Shown: piece after piece, positions 52,201 to 63,862 of the stretch
How the letters are laid out: each line of letters begins with the position of its first letter
Position numbering within the stretch: the stretch's first letter is position 1
Source of the DNA: Aculops lycopersici
Taxonomy: Eukaryota > Arthropoda > Arachnida > Trombidiformes > Eriophyidae
Direction of reading: 5' to 3'
DNA length: 64,000 bases
NCBI GenBank assembly: GCA_015350385.1
Contig: WNKI01000001.1
Location: 10,712,211-10,776,210 of the forward strand
Notes under the pieces: generated by a model
Told to the model about the DNA's origin: nothing
Database searches by the model: none
The model's input: the letters and a program-made list of their open reading frames with translations, nothing else
Made by a program: the position numbers and the translations under genes

Positions 52201-53149
52201 TCACAGAGGAACATCACAGCATAAGAAAGAGAGTGAGACACAGAGGATTCAATGGGCAAACGGACGATGTGCTCTAGTGATTATATTTGTATCTCCCCCA
52301 TGGCAACCCTTGTTAGCCGCTTCTTTCGCCACAATTTCAATTGGCCACTCTTCGTGTGACGACATCTCGGCCAAGAGTTGGCCTTTGATTTTGTATCTGA
52401 TTGAACAAACTGGCCAATCAAACAAACAATAACTCGCGTGCTTTGCAACAGCAATCTCCCGCAAGCAACCAGTTAGCTCGCCAAAGGGCCAGTTAGTAGT
52501 AATTTATTAAATCAATTCATCTCAATCCCACGGTTCGACTTGGATCCTCAAGCAAGGGGCCTTAATCGAGCACAAGGAGGAGCAGGGAAAACACACAGAA
52601 GCCCGAGGAGTGATTGGTAATTCGGTGGTGGTGGTTGTTGTTGTAACAGCAGCCGCAGCAACAGCAACAGCAAGTGGTTGCTACTACTATTCTGCTCGCT
52701 GCCATGATGTTAACTTTGCCTCCCAAACCTCCAGTCCAGTTGGCGGTTGTGCAACACCCAAAGCCATGGACGTGATGAGAAGGCACACAAAGTGAGCAAC
52801 GGAGACGACACCGTTGGCATTGGCATAAGTAGCAGCAGCAGCTAGAGCAAGTGACTTCTGGCTCTCGAGTGTTGGCCCCTTGGTTTTATATACATAGCAG
52901 GCGAGCAGGCGAAAGTTGGCCGCCAATCCGCTGCTCCGGCGTCGGTTTTAGCGTCGGGAAACTCCGCAAGCCTGTCGCTCGGCCCTTCGGGTGGACATAA
53001 ACAAATCTAATTCACTTCCGCGTGTTGGTCATATTTGATTCGCACGCTTTAGTCGCTCGTCGGCACAGAATAACTGGTCCCCAAAGTGGCCGGCCCACTC
53101 ATAGCGCCCCAAAGAAGACGGATCTAGCGACAAATTTCCAACAGACTGA

Positions 53150-53187
53150 CCGACCAACCAACCAACCGGCTGGCTGGCTGGCCGGCG
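53150..53187. repeat. inverted tetranucleotide tracts (CCAA)n ... (GGCT)n
   Basis: Three CCAA units are followed at once by three GGCT units, ending in GGCCGGC. The two arms are partly complementary (allowing G-T pairs) and could form a GC-rich hairpin in RNA. Probably slippage products. Confidence 0.6.
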
Positions 53188-55449
53188 ACTTCCTGTCGCT
53201 GCTTGCCAATGGCTCTAATCCGATCAGAAGCCAGCAGGCCGGCGCCGAGTCGGTTGAGGTCAATGGCAACTCGAGTCTTACCACTGATGCCGTTGCCGCT
53301 GCCGCCACGACGAAATGCAACGACAAAGACAATGGAAACCAAATTTTCATCTCTCGCTCAAATCAACGTTTGGCTTTCTAGATTTAAGAGTCGGGGAACT
53401 TAGGCGAGCAAAGAGATAGATAGGAAGAGTTTGCCGCTAGCAGGTGGTCGTGGGGCAGACAAAACTCAAATCAACTCGTTCTCTCGCGAGCAGTCAAAGT
53501 TTGCTGTCGCCCTGCTTCTCGAGCTACCATTACCATTGCCTCTGCTGCTACCGGTGGATTCTGCGCCAGGTAATTAAGTTCAGTAAAGCGGAAAATCAGG
53601 TCCTCGGAGGTTCGAGCTCTCAGTTGGTTTGTCCTCTCGCCTGTCGGTAGGTCCCGCTCCTCGCTAGCTTTCCGCTTGCCACTCGAGCTTATTCTCGTTT
53701 CCGATCGTCGTGAGTTCAGTCAAATCCTAGAGAGGTGCGGTAGTTGGCCCGCTTGTTTTGTCAGTGCGACCAAATTGAGACTTCCGGGGCGACTTTAAAG
53801 GAAGCGCGCGACTTGAGAAATGAGTCGCCCAACTAGAAACACGACGTTGTCTGGCGGAAACGACAATTTTAGAGTGGGTCGGGCTGGTCAAGTTGGCAAA
53901 CGGACTGAGCAAACTAAATTGGCCTTCGAATTACGACAAGATCCTTCGAAGAAAAAGAGAGTTGGAGAGTCGATCTATTTTGATGATGTTGTTCGGTCGC
54001 CTCCACTCACCGCTTGCCAGCTCCAGCTTCAGCTCAAACGGGAAACGAGAGGACCGAAGTGGATCGTAAATTATTTACAACCTTCGGCCAGGTGACTTTG
54101 TATCCAGTTTCTTCGTCTTCATAGTCGCCGTCGTCGTTGTTATCTGAGTTTAGCCAGTTGTTTCGATTGAACTCACGCAACAACATAGACAGATGGACCT
54201 GCTATTAGCCAACTCCTAAAAGCTGACCAGTCGATCGGCCAGGTAAGTGGTTGGTGTTTACACTGTATGCCAATTTATTTTCTGCGCACCAATGAAGCAG
54301 TGCAACCCCTGGTGACGCCAACTCATTCCAAAAGCCATCGAGTCTATCTGACGATAAATAGGATTTCTTGCTGTTTTTCTTTATCGGATTTCAGAGAATA
54401 GTTTTATCGAGTTTTCCAGCGCCAAGTTTTATCCCTAACGAGAGGCTCACAGTTCAAATAAAACACCAGCGACAGCAACAACTAAGACGATGGAGAGACC
54501 AAACAAAGTCTCTTGATCGCTTCCGCTTCGGTGAGAAAAGCCAGAGAGTCGGAGTGAGAATTAGAATTAGAAGCAAGCGTGACTTTGTTCCGAGAGGGCG
54601 GAAGTTGGCGGCTTGGAAACGTTGAGGAGTCTCACTAGCTGGAAGCCAAAAATCAATCAGACTCACTGAACACGAAGAGAAACGTCTACTTTGTTGCGCT
54701 TGCAACCAAAACCAAACTCTTTCCTTCCCTCTGGCTGCCAATCAGAGCAGCGCGGCCCAAATCTCGAGTCAAGTCCCTTAATTAAGTCGCTTGGCTGAAA
54801 CCACCCGAAACTAAACGGAAGGGCAACGCAAGACAACCCACCATCGAAGCTAGCGAAGCTCGTCGATTATGTTCTCGCTTCTTTCTGGCGAGATTCTTAG
54901 CGCTTCCTGATTGGCGCTGACAGTTGATGCGTTGGCAAGTGTTGAGATACTAATGGCAAGCAGGAGGGTAAACGGAGAGGAGCACTTCTGTCCCGGGAAA
55001 TAGTCCCAAATCTCATCTCTATCTCTCTATTCATCGAGTTCTTCATCATCATCATTATCATCATCGACGACGACGACGTCGCCGTCGCCGCCGCCAGTGG
55101 CGACTGCAAACTCATTATAACGGATCCTGCCCTTCGAATTGAACCCTTTAATTCTAGTTTCAGCAGCAGACCAAGTTTGTCGCCCAGAAACAAAGACTAG
55201 TTTTCTCTTGCACTAGCTGCCAACTGTTATCGCAAAAGATATACTCTCATGAGTGTATCTAAGCGCTGAAACTTGGCTTATTAGTTTACTGTCGCCACGA
55301 CCAATTGTCAGCCATCGGAAGTGCCGCCGCAAAAGCAACAAGAACGGCTGAGCATTCTCCTCGGCCAGTCAGTTATTTGAGCTGCTAATTTGGGCTCAAC
55401 ATAAACTAAGAGGGAGTGAGAGAGGGACAGTAATAACAACTGCAATAGT

Positions 55450-55497
55450 GGCGACGACGACGACGACGACGATGATGATGATGATGGTGGTGGTGGT
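55450..55497. repeat. (GAC)n(GAT)n(GGT)n trinucleotide repeat
   Basis: A composite triplet run: GAC units, then GAT units, then GGT units, directly adjoining one another. Confidence 0.92.
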
Positions 55498-57204
55498 AGC
55501 GGCGGCGATGATAGTAATGATAATGAAGATCAAGTGCAAAGTCAGGCGGCCGTGAAATTAACTTGCGCGTTTCACGCGTTCATCTGACTCGCCGAGCTCC
55601 TGAAATACACATTATATCTTGACACCACTCGGTGACGGTGAAGTCCATTTGAGTCGGGTGTTCATTCGAGTTGCCAGCAGAGTTTCACGTCAAGCTACAA
55701 AATAAGAGTGGAGCTTTAGTCTCGTGGAAGTGATTCAACCCGTGAACAATGCTTGCCACTAAGATTGGAGAGACATTGGTTTTGTATTGCTCTACTTTGA
55801 TGAGGATATCCATGCAGTTGTTTTCACATCTGCTTTAAATTTCTCTTTTACTGTCACGCCCCTCCAGTTAGAGCGCAAATCGGAAAGCTCTGCCATCGAA
55901 GGAGAAAGAGGGAGGTTTATATATCTATATATAGATGTATAAAAAGTTGACAACTGGTTGATTTCTCGTCACCAAAACCTCACTCATCGGGGTAACCAAC
56001 CAATCGATAAACTTGACACCAATGGCTCAGCTACTATCAAAACAAGAGTCACACAACTTCCAAACCGATGGACTCACAAGCTCGAAAGAGTGGCTTTTCC
56101 CTTTTAACTTATCTTCTCGCGACATTCACTTACCCGTCGATCTCACTTCCGGTTGGTTGAGGTTCGCCGACCTTTGCTCGGCAACTTGTGGTTTGCTGCT
56201 TGTCTAGTGGCTCGTACTCTCTTCGATTGGCTATCAGGATCACTCAATCTCGTTCGTTTGCTCTCGACGTTTCGAGTTACTTTCGTTGTTAAGTGTGAAA
56301 CTTCAGTTCAAATTTTAACTTGCGATGATCTTCTTTTGGTCAAGTCTGTTTGTCTATCGTTAGTTGGTTTGGTTTCAATTCAATTTGGTTTGCTGCGCTT
56401 GGCAAACATCAATCAGCCAACCCCTCCAACCGCTTGCCTGCTTGCCGAAACAACTTTGCGCTCTCTCGCACTCTAAAGTTGAAAATTGGTACCCAAGGGA
56501 TTGAATGTTGACATTCTTCACTATGAGCAATGCGCACTTCCGCCCTCCAACGCGGCGAGTTTGCGAATGAGACTCACGCGCTTTCATTGGTTTTCCTCGA
56601 ATCGCTCGTTTTGTATCCACTTCGGCTCTCTCTCTCTCTCTCCCACTTTCTCTCTTTTTCGATTGAATTGTTGTAAGAGTATCGGAATGCGTGGCACTAG
56701 TTGGGGGTTGAGTTTGAATTTGAGCTTTGATCTCGACACTCTCTTTGTTGGCGCCTTTCGCCTGCTACTCTCTCGATCTCCTTCTTCTCCTCACTTCAGA
56801 TGCGCACAACACAATACAATAAATTCAGTGGTCGCTGGCGGCGCCAACAAATCTGGTCCCGTCGCAGCCACGGCAACAGTCACGGTGGAGGCCAACAGCA
56901 GCGGCAAACTCGAAGTAATGTTACGTAAGCTCACATTATCGCCAACTACCGAAGGCTAAGCTCGCAAGTTCAATATCAATATCACACATGCAGCTACCAG
57001 GACCACGAACACGAACATAACCACGCCGAGCAAACTCGCGTCGCATGCGCGAGGACTTTGCGCGCAACATCGCAGGCGCCTAGCAGCGCGCCTAGCGACC
57101 TCAGCGCTGCTAGTTGTATGTTTCTGTTGGCCAACATTGCCGTTAGTCTTTAGTAGAGGTGGTGGTGGCTGCATTACTCATGGTGATAGAACTACTATCA
57201 CAGG

Positions 57205-57345
57205 GATATATATATATATATATATANNNNNNNNNNNNNNNNNNNNNNNNNNNNNNNNNNNNNNNNNNNNNNNNNNNNNNNNNNNNNNNNNNNNNNNNNN
57301 NNNNNNNNNNNNNNNNNNNNNNNNNNNNNNNNNNNNNNNNNAGGA

Positions 57346-57380
<35 letters not shown>
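57205..57380. repeat. (TA)n microsatellite interrupted by a 115-base gap of N
   Basis: TA repeats flank Ns at 57227-57341. The gap is probably collapsed repeat sequence; the first bases after it read aggag before TA resumes. Confidence 0.96.
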
Positions 57381-57382
<2 letters not shown>

Positions 57383-58259
57383 AAATAGGAGCGTTTAGGA
57401 CAATATCAACATTTGAAAGTCGACGCAATCCACAAGCTAGAATTCGGGTCTTGCTATTATTTTGATAATTGAGTTTTCAACTTCTCTTCTATCAATTCAA
57501 GTTGAGCGCTTAATGTCCTCGCGTGTCGCCCACTCGTTTCACAAGTCCTCGAGAGTTTCCACGAGTTTCGTCGTCGCCAAGTAGTTTCTGTGTTGGTTTC
57601 AAATCCATCCAAGGGAACCACACACTTGAACTTCCATAAACCCCACTGAACGAAACTCTACCGAACAGACGGACTACATTGGACTGGCTATCTGCCCAGC
57701 CCCACGGCTACAAATTGGTCGCGCCAATAACAATAATTCACGATCACGTTTCTCGTTTGTCAGCTCGGGGGCTCGCGGCGGCGGCTGTGGTGGCGCTTGT
57801 GGCTGGCCGCCAACGAAGGAGTTCAAGTTGCCCTCAATCCTTTTGGCTCGCTCTTTCTGACTACTTTTCCTCCCTCCCTCTCTCTCTCTCTCTCTTCCTC
57901 ACTTGCTTGCTCGCTCGCTAGCTCGACGGCCGTGAAAATTATGACCCAGTTGGTGGGGCCAAATAGGCGAAAAAGAGTCTTGTGTCGAGCTGAAAAACTG
58001 ACTGGCACGTGGTCCAGCTTGTTTTTCCGGCCGAAATCTAGTCCCTGGTTTGTCGGAGAAAAATGTGAGGCGCATACAGAAGAGGAGTAGACATAGACCC
58101 ACAAAGAGAAAGATGAAGTTGACAGTTATATTGAGAGTGCCTCAAGCACAAAGTGTACCTGTGCTACCTGAGCACCAAACAAACATCAACTAGACTAGTT
58201 TTGGAGAATGATTAAGATTAACCTACTTAGTGGCAAGTAATAATTAGCACCAGATTAAC

Positions 58260-58265
58260 TTTATT
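58260..58265 (-). terminator. poly(A) signal of the PCMTD-like gene
   Basis: Canonical AATAAA on the minus strand about 175 bases beyond the stop codon at 58441. Confidence 0.65.
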
Positions 58266-58440
58266 ATGATAATTTCATCTTCTAACCTCTATATCGTCCT
58301 TTGCGAGCAATCATTTCGCTTCACGGGATCATTTAAAATTACGCTCCCATCAAATTGGTCCATCTCTTTCTTTCATTTGATCGTGATTCTAAACTTTGCA
58401 TTCTACTTAAAATTAATTGATATATAAGTATTCTTCCATT

Positions 58441-61400
58441 CTACCTGTAAAAGTTCAGGTACTCGAGCAAAACTTGCGGCACTGGCAGTTGGCTTATGTA
58501 ACATGAGAGGTGCAGGTAGTAGGTGAGACACTCGTTGCTGTGCCTGTTTCTCAAGTGCCTATTGTTGGCTGTAATATCCCTAAGCATCCTATTTCTTCGC
58601 GTGCGCTCCGCAGCAGACAATCCCTGACTGGCAGCGTAATTGCTCACGTCAATATGGCTAGATGAAGAATTGGGAATTCGTGGTCGTTGGACAAAGTAGC
58701 GAGATATGTACTCGTTGCCACCCTCATCATCCTCGTCCGACGTCAAAATTCGGCGCCGACTATCTAATTGCCGCCGATAGAGCGCATGCCGTACCCCAAA
58801 GTCAATGCATCTCTCAAAAAAACTTCCGAATTCCCTCGTCTGACTGCCCCCATCTCGACGATTGATAGCAGCCGCGATAGTAGCCTCGAGGATTGCAACT
58901 CTACTTGGTGTTCTAGTTATCGACCTTGATCTAATCGAGGATGTAGTTCGCTCGCTTGAAGCATTCTGCGAGGGTTGCGAGGCTCGTGCACCATCTTGTA
59001 CTGATGATGAATGGCCACCAGTGGGTGCAAACGATTCTATTGCCAATTGACTTCCGCTTTGTGAGGTGACACTCTTTGGGCAGGTGCAGCGAGCACGACA
59101 AAGTCTAGAACTCGACTGGCGCCGCCGGCGGTGACGATGAGATGGCGACAAACGAGCTGGTGAGGACAACGAGTATTCCGAGCAGGAGGACGAAGCGGAG
59201 GACGAGGAACTCGAGATTACCTGTCTCTTACGTTTTCCTCGCACATCCAGTCCAATTGGATGGCCACAACCAATTTGCGAGCTATCAATGGCTACACGAA
59301 GCTCCCTTGGTCTCGATGTTGTTGCTCGAGATGCCCGCTGGCAAAGGGCTAATGTCGAACCCGTTGGCACAGCTCCAGTTCCGGTCTGTAATCTAGAAGA
59401 GGAGCGAGTGGTTACAACTTGGTTAGAGGTAGTGGCAGTGGCACCATCTAGCGTTGATGATTGTTGGTCCGATGATGGTTGAGCTTGAGGTTCACCACCG
59501 GCGCTCGGAAGTGATGACGAGGATAGACCCTCAGTTTGAGTTGCAGAAGTAGTCTGAGTCGCGTTTGTTGAGGTACTGCTGGCTGAGGGTTGAGACAAAG
59601 GCTGCAGTCGGTGTCTTGAATGATGACGGTTGTAACAGCGTCCATGTCTGTGGTGATGCTTGTGTCTACATTTGTGCGATGACTTCCTTTGCTTTCCATG
59701 AACCGGACAATTCAAGCTTGTTTTAGCTCTGTGAGATGAGCTAGCTTCCGGTTCAACTTCTTGGCCTGATTTATCAGAAGTAGGTACCTGCCTTGATCTC
59801 AGACGACTGGCGACGGGCTCGGTATTTAGTTGAATCTGAGGTAAGCTTGACCCTGAGCCCACTCTTGGTTTAGGCTCGTCATCTGAACTTGAGGCGAGAG
59901 GGTCGCCAACTTCGGTACCTCCAGTGCGATCGTCATTATCATTACCTTCTTCACCACTCTCGCTCTCCTCATCGCTATTCTCCAATCCGTCCTCGTCATT
60001 TGCTGCCTCTCTATCAAGCTTGTCCACGTCCTCGTCGTAAAAATCAAAACTATCCTCCTCTTCCGATGACAGCGAAGACTCGGAGTTGTCTGAAAAATAT
60101 TGGACTGGCTCCGAGCTTGACGATTCCTCGTCATCGTCTGCATCAGGTTCTACATAACCTTCTCTTCTTCTTTGATTCATCAATCTACAAGCATTTACCA
60201 AGCGAGCTTCTATGGATCGCCGCAAGTTCGAGGAGTCGGACGACGATTCAGAGGATGACGAGAGTGAAGATCTTAAAATATTTACCCGCCGCCTGGTTCC
60301 GTATATGATGCTTCTCAAATCATGGTGAGCAATTGGCGGACCAGCTGAAGAGGACGAGGAGCCTGGCGTAGCTAGAGATCTCCTGGCCCCAGCTCTCAGG
60401 TTCTGGCTCAAACCAACAAGGCCGCCGGCCAAGTTATCATCACCCCGCTCCTCTCTAGGGAAGACCAAGTGTCTTGAAGAGGACGACGACGATTGTCTAT
60501 TTGAACTGCTTGTTTCCTGACACCTAATTTGTACACTGGGAGAGATTGTTGATGAGCTGGACGGTTGGGCGCTGACCGGAAGGTGCGATCCTGAAACTGG
60601 ACTCGATGAGGTATCTGCTGAGGTCCCTCGTCGGTGATGAGGTTCATTCATACTACTTGCTGTACTTGTTGTACTCTGAGTATTTGCGCCACTACCCTCA
60701 CTATCCATGAGACGGCTTGCTCTTCTTGTTAGATACCGACTCTCTGGTTGGTTTGTTGACATGGCAGGTTGTTGAGCTATTGTTACTGACGTCCCTGACC
60801 CTGAGGATGAACCGGAGGGTTGATCCCATGAATATTCGCTGTTTCGGACGGTGAAGGCATTTGGCACTCTAGCGGAGAAACTCTGTAGGATGAATGGACA
60901 TTGACAGATTGGTTCGCTTCTCTGACGTAATGATCTCGCGGCTGTTCCCAAGCAGCCACTAGCATTGCTCCCTCCACCACTAGCGCGTCCGCTGGTCCCT
61001 CTATTGTTAGGTAATGGTAGGTGTCTACGTGGGTCAGGTAACTCAATTGAAGCTTGATTTCTGCCCCCTGGATTCACAATACCCGATCTATTCCTTCGCA
61101 TCTCGCGAGCAATTTGTCTGGATGACTTGATCAATAGGTTCCAGTTGTACCGTGATCTACGAGATTCGTTTTTATAAAAGTGGCTCCTCGATTGGAGCCT
61201 CTTGGACAGGTTGTCCGAATAGAGTAGATTTGGATCGGCTCTATCAGTTTTCAGTCGGAGGTTTTGTCTTATCCTAATGCGACACCATTCCTTTAGTGTC
61301 TTAACTTGTTTCCTTGGCAAATCAATCATCTTAGCCTCGGTTCCGAATGGATCATAATTTTCGTGGCCAATCATGGGAGTAAAGTTGACATTCATGAACA

Positions 61401-62031
61401 CGTGAGTTTCCCAAATATTTTCGCTGAGTCTCGTGTATTTCATTAATCTCTCACTCTCTGGCATAACTAGAATGCCTCCATTTGGATTGAGCAATTTCTT
61501 CATAAATTCAACTCTGTCAGGCAAACATGCGGCACCTAGATAGACTCGATCATATCTTAAATCTGGATTTAAATTTAGACAGTTGCCCTGGAAGAAGTGG
61601 GGTTCGCAAAAGTCAAACTTGTCGATGGCATGATTGGTGGCCTTGAAGTTCTGTAGCCTGACTTTGGCATATTTTATCACATCTTCGTGGATCTCGATGC
61701 CGTGATTTAATCCATTTGGTCCAAGTAGTAAGCCGACTAATGTGTTTAAATAGCCAGTACCCGATCCGAGATTGAGAAAACTCAAGCCAGGCTCTAGTTT
61801 CAACTCAGTGATAACTCGGCTATAGATGGATGGTGCCGAGAGGTGCAGGTTTCCCCGGCGCCAGGGCGAGTCGCCGTAGGCATTTGTATACTCGTCGTCT
61901 TCGTCAGGTTCGATGTAAAGTGCCCTATCCAAAGCCCGTAGAGCACTTTCAATCTTTGGCTGCAAATTACACTGTCTGACTAGATCATCGACCAGCATAT
62001 TGTTGTTGTTTCGTCTGGCCAAAATGTTCAT
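58441..62031 (-). CDS. PCMTD-like isoaspartyl methyltransferase-domain protein with giant linker (1196 aa)
   Basis: Family members (PCMTD1/2) pair an L-isoaspartyl methyltransferase-type fold with a C-terminal cullin/SOCS-like box and act as ubiquitin ligase substrate adaptors. I choose the ATG at 62031, because the frame's upstream codons start only at a TTG and are closed by a TAA. Residues 1-270 hold the fold: RRGNLHLSAPSIYS (the SAP motif), FLNLGSGTGYL (SAM site, about 85-95), NHGIEIHEDVIKYAK, FDFCEPHFFQGNCL and GGILVMPESE. Vertebrate forms are about 357 residues. Here about 850 residues of S/R/E/H-rich low complexity, including an acidic stretch around 59,930-60,150, separate the enzyme domain from the C-terminal box (CYISQLPVPQVLLEYLNFYR), which matches the vertebrate LPLPxSLKxYLxYFR ending. 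The vertebrate MGG myristoylation start is absent. Confidence 0.92.
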   Translation of the reverse strand: MNILARRNNNNMLVDDLVRQCNLQPKIESALRALDRALYIEPDEDDEYTNAYGDSPWRRGNLHLSAPSIYSRVITELKLEPGLSFLNLGSGTGYLNTLVGLLLGPNGLNHGIEIHEDVIKYAKVRLQNFKATNHAIDKFDFCEPHFFQGNCLNLNPDLRYDRVYLGAACLPDRVEFMKKLLNPNGGILVMPESERLMKYTRLSENIWETHVFMNVNFTPMIGHENYDPFGTEAKMIDLPRKQVKTLKEWCRIRIRQNLRLKTDRADPNLLYSDNLSKRLQSRSHFYKNESRRSRYNWNLLIKSSRQIAREMRRNRSGIVNPGGRNQASIELPDPRRHLPLPNNRGTSGRASGGGSNASGCLGTAARSLRQRSEPICQCPFILQSFSARVPNAFTVRNSEYSWDQPSGSSSGSGTSVTIAQQPAMSTNQPESRYLTRRASRLMDSEGSGANTQSTTSTASSMNEPHHRRGTSADTSSSPVSGSHLPVSAQPSSSSTISPSVQIRCQETSSSNRQSSSSSSRHLVFPREERGDDNLAGGLVGLSQNLRAGARRSLATPGSSSSSAGPPIAHHDLRSIIYGTRRRVNILRSSLSSSSESSSDSSNLRRSIEARLVNACRLMNQRRREGYVEPDADDDEESSSSEPVQYFSDNSESSLSSEEEDSFDFYDEDVDKLDREAANDEDGLENSDEESESGEEGNDNDDRTGGTEVGDPLASSSDDEPKPRVGSGSSLPQIQLNTEPVASRLRSRQVPTSDKSGQEVEPEASSSHRAKTSLNCPVHGKQRKSSHKCRHKHHHRHGRCYNRHHSRHRLQPLSQPSASSTSTNATQTTSATQTEGLSSSSLPSAGGEPQAQPSSDQQSSTLDGATATTSNQVVTTRSSSRLQTGTGAVPTGSTLALCQRASRATTSRPRELRVAIDSSQIGCGHPIGLDVRGKRKRQVISSSSSSASSSCSEYSLSSPARLSPSHRHRRRRQSSSRLCRARCTCPKSVTSQSGSQLAIESFAPTGGHSSSVQDGARASQPSQNASSERTTSSIRSRSITRTPSRVAILEATIAAAINRRDGGSQTREFGSFFERCIDFGVRHALYRRQLDSRRRILTSDEDDEGGNEYISRYFVQRPRIPNSSSSHIDVSNYAASQGLSAAERTRRNRMLRDITANNRHLRNRHSNECLTYYLHLSCYISQLPVPQVLLEYLNFYR

Positions 62032-62055
62032 TTTCAATTGATTTTTCTGATCCAA

Positions 62056-62292
62056 ATTTGTTTTGATTTATTTATCCTTTCAGGATGGTTGTAGTGTCGG
62101 CGTTCTAATTGGCAATCTAGCCCATTGAGGCTCGAGGAAGAGGAGGAGGATTCAAGCTAGCTGATGTGAGGTGATAGTGTCAGAGCTAGTGGATGGTCAA
62201 TCATAAGCGAGGTTGCCGCTTTAATAGATCGCTATAATATATTGCACCTGACGTGTGCATTTAAATCATCTTCTTGGTTTTGATGAAATCCC
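62056..62292. other. upstream region of the PCMTD-like gene
   Basis: Short intergenic stretch between the PCMTD start and the next poly(A) signal. No coding content was recognised. Confidence 0.4.
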
Positions 62293-62298
62293 TTTATT
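62293..62298 (-). terminator. poly(A) signal after a small minus-strand frame
   Basis: Canonical AATAAA on the minus strand, 18 bases downstream of the stop codon at 62316. This is the main reason to consider that frame coding. Confidence 0.5.
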
Positions 62299-62315
62299 CT
62301 TCTCCAATATTATCG

Positions 62316-62542
62316 CTATTCCTCAGTTGATTTTGAATATCGGTATCGAGTTTTAGCTGGCAATTCTAATGCAATTTCATGAAGCAAATCTGGCGTTAGA
62401 TGCAGCAAAATTGTTCGCCTGTCGCTAGTTGTTTTGCTCTTCTTTTTCGTTTGCTCGCTTTGGGTTGCTTGCGTTGACTCACGATTGTTGGGCTTTCGAT
62501 GGAATTGCACTTGGTGCTCGCAACTTTGTGTAAAGATTCGCT
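62316..62542 (-). CDS. possible 3' coding exon of an unrecognised gene
   Basis: The frame has no ATG in its open part. It becomes open just after a TGA and a possible acceptor (catttag|AGCGAATC), so 62542 is a guess at the exon start. It encodes about 75 residues: RIFTQSCEHQVQFHRKP, then a K/S/T/Q-rich basic stretch, then an amphipathic helix-like segment (HLTPDLLHEIALELP) and a short tail. The amphipathic segment and the poly(A) signal close behind the stop look real. I do not recognise the family and found no upstream exon. It may be chance. Confidence 0.3.
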
Positions 62543-62960
62543 CTAAATGTCAAATCTGTTTGTTGCTCCCATCGACTGCCGCCGCCTCCTCCTCCGAATC
62601 TCTAATGTGCAAAGTTGCGAAATAAGTCAAATGTCGCAATTGATCATCAATTTCCTTGTATAGGCTCAAGGGGGCAATTGTAATATAGACAGGCAGTTGC
62701 CAAAATTAAAAGGCTGCCCAAACCTTGGGTGTCGTCGTCGTCGTCGTCGTTGTTGCTGTTGCTCAGTCTGCTGCTGCCGCTACTCAAGCTACCCCCTCGA
62801 CGTTGCTCATTTTTGCTTGCTGGCCAAGAGTTAAAGTCGTCGACAATGTTCATCCGCCTCGATGCGCTAGTCTGGCTAGTGCAGCAACAACTGCTCCCGC
62901 TGTTGTGCCTATTACTCCGCAACTACCGCACCTTGGCTGTCGCACAAGCAAAAGCTGCGA

Positions 62961-62994
<34 letters not shown>

Positions 62995-63862
62995 GATCCA
63001 ATCGCCAGCTAGCAGTTTTGTGGGTCGCACAGCCGAACGCAGCAGAAGCAGAGCCAAGCCAAAAACACAACAACAACAACGACGATCGCCATAAAGTTTG
63101 AATTGCGGAAATCTGCAACACAGCAGACACTCGCTGCCACACACAAAACGCAGCAGACGGGCAAACATCGATGACGACCATCGCTGATGCAGGTTCACTG
63201 CCAGTGCCATTCCTGCGCCTCGCATGAGAGGGGACGCCAACTTCTGTGTGGGGGCCACGGCAACGCACTTTGAGCGGACGAGAGAACAAACGCAAACAGA
63301 GTTTTATCTTGGCACTTGTTCACCAAAGTGTTCGCTCAATTTAACACCTAAATCTTGGGTGGAAAATCCCTGAAATCGTGTTGGGGATTTTGGGGTTTAC
63401 TCTGACAAACTCTCAGGATCTCACGAATCTATGTGGGGACCATCTGGTGGAGTCGAGAGCAGTCCTCATGATGAGTAAAATAACGGATGACACATGGCAA
63501 AAAGTTGAAGGACCGCGGATTGAGGGAAAGAATAAACCAAAGACGGCCAGTGCATGTATTTAATCTGTATACATGATTATATCAGGTTGTAATATATGTG
63601 TTGTATATACCATATGAGCGTAATAGTTGATGCTGAGAGTGATATAATAGTGATAAACTCTATCGTTTTCATTGGATACGAAATCCATTGGCACCGAAAA
63701 GTATTGGTCGTCAACTCTTCTAGTTACTTTTGTGTTCGACTTCTCGAGTCGTGTTACTCCTCTCTTTCACATCTAAACTCATCATCATCGTCTTCTTCTT
63801 CTAGTAAGTCTAATTTCTTACTTAGTAATGCTACTGGTATTTTTGTACTCTTAGCTTGCATC
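62543..63862. other. no gene recognised; triplet repeats
   Basis: Contains GTC/TTG triplet runs near 62,730-62,760 and a (TTG)n run at about 62,962-62,995. Overlapping frames encode poly-V, poly-L or poly-N depending on frame and are repeat artefacts. Confidence 0.5.

Larger units (their letters stand above)
45418..58259. other. 12.8 kb without a recognisable gene
   Basis: Presumably the upstream regulatory and 5' UTR territory of the adenylyl cyclase, ending at the PCMTD 3' flank. Composition is mixed, near 50% GC in long parts, with many short simple repeats: GAT/GAC at 46165-46201 and 55450-55497, GACC near 49055, AACC/GCCA near 51850 and 53150, and a GGGGGGGGGG run near 47695. Many frames are open on both strands at once, giving peptides of R/S/T/A-rich composition without domains, signal peptides or consistent splice sites, so I call no coding gene. 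Non-coding RNAs or short exons could be missed. Confidence 0.5.

Noticed and set aside
57137..57428. Frames of repeating Tyr-Ile across the (TA)n gap
   Set aside because: Pure translation of a dinucleotide repeat through Ns.
62725..63094. Poly-Val, poly-Leu and poly-Asn frames
   Set aside because: These come from the GTC and TTG triplet runs read in different frames.
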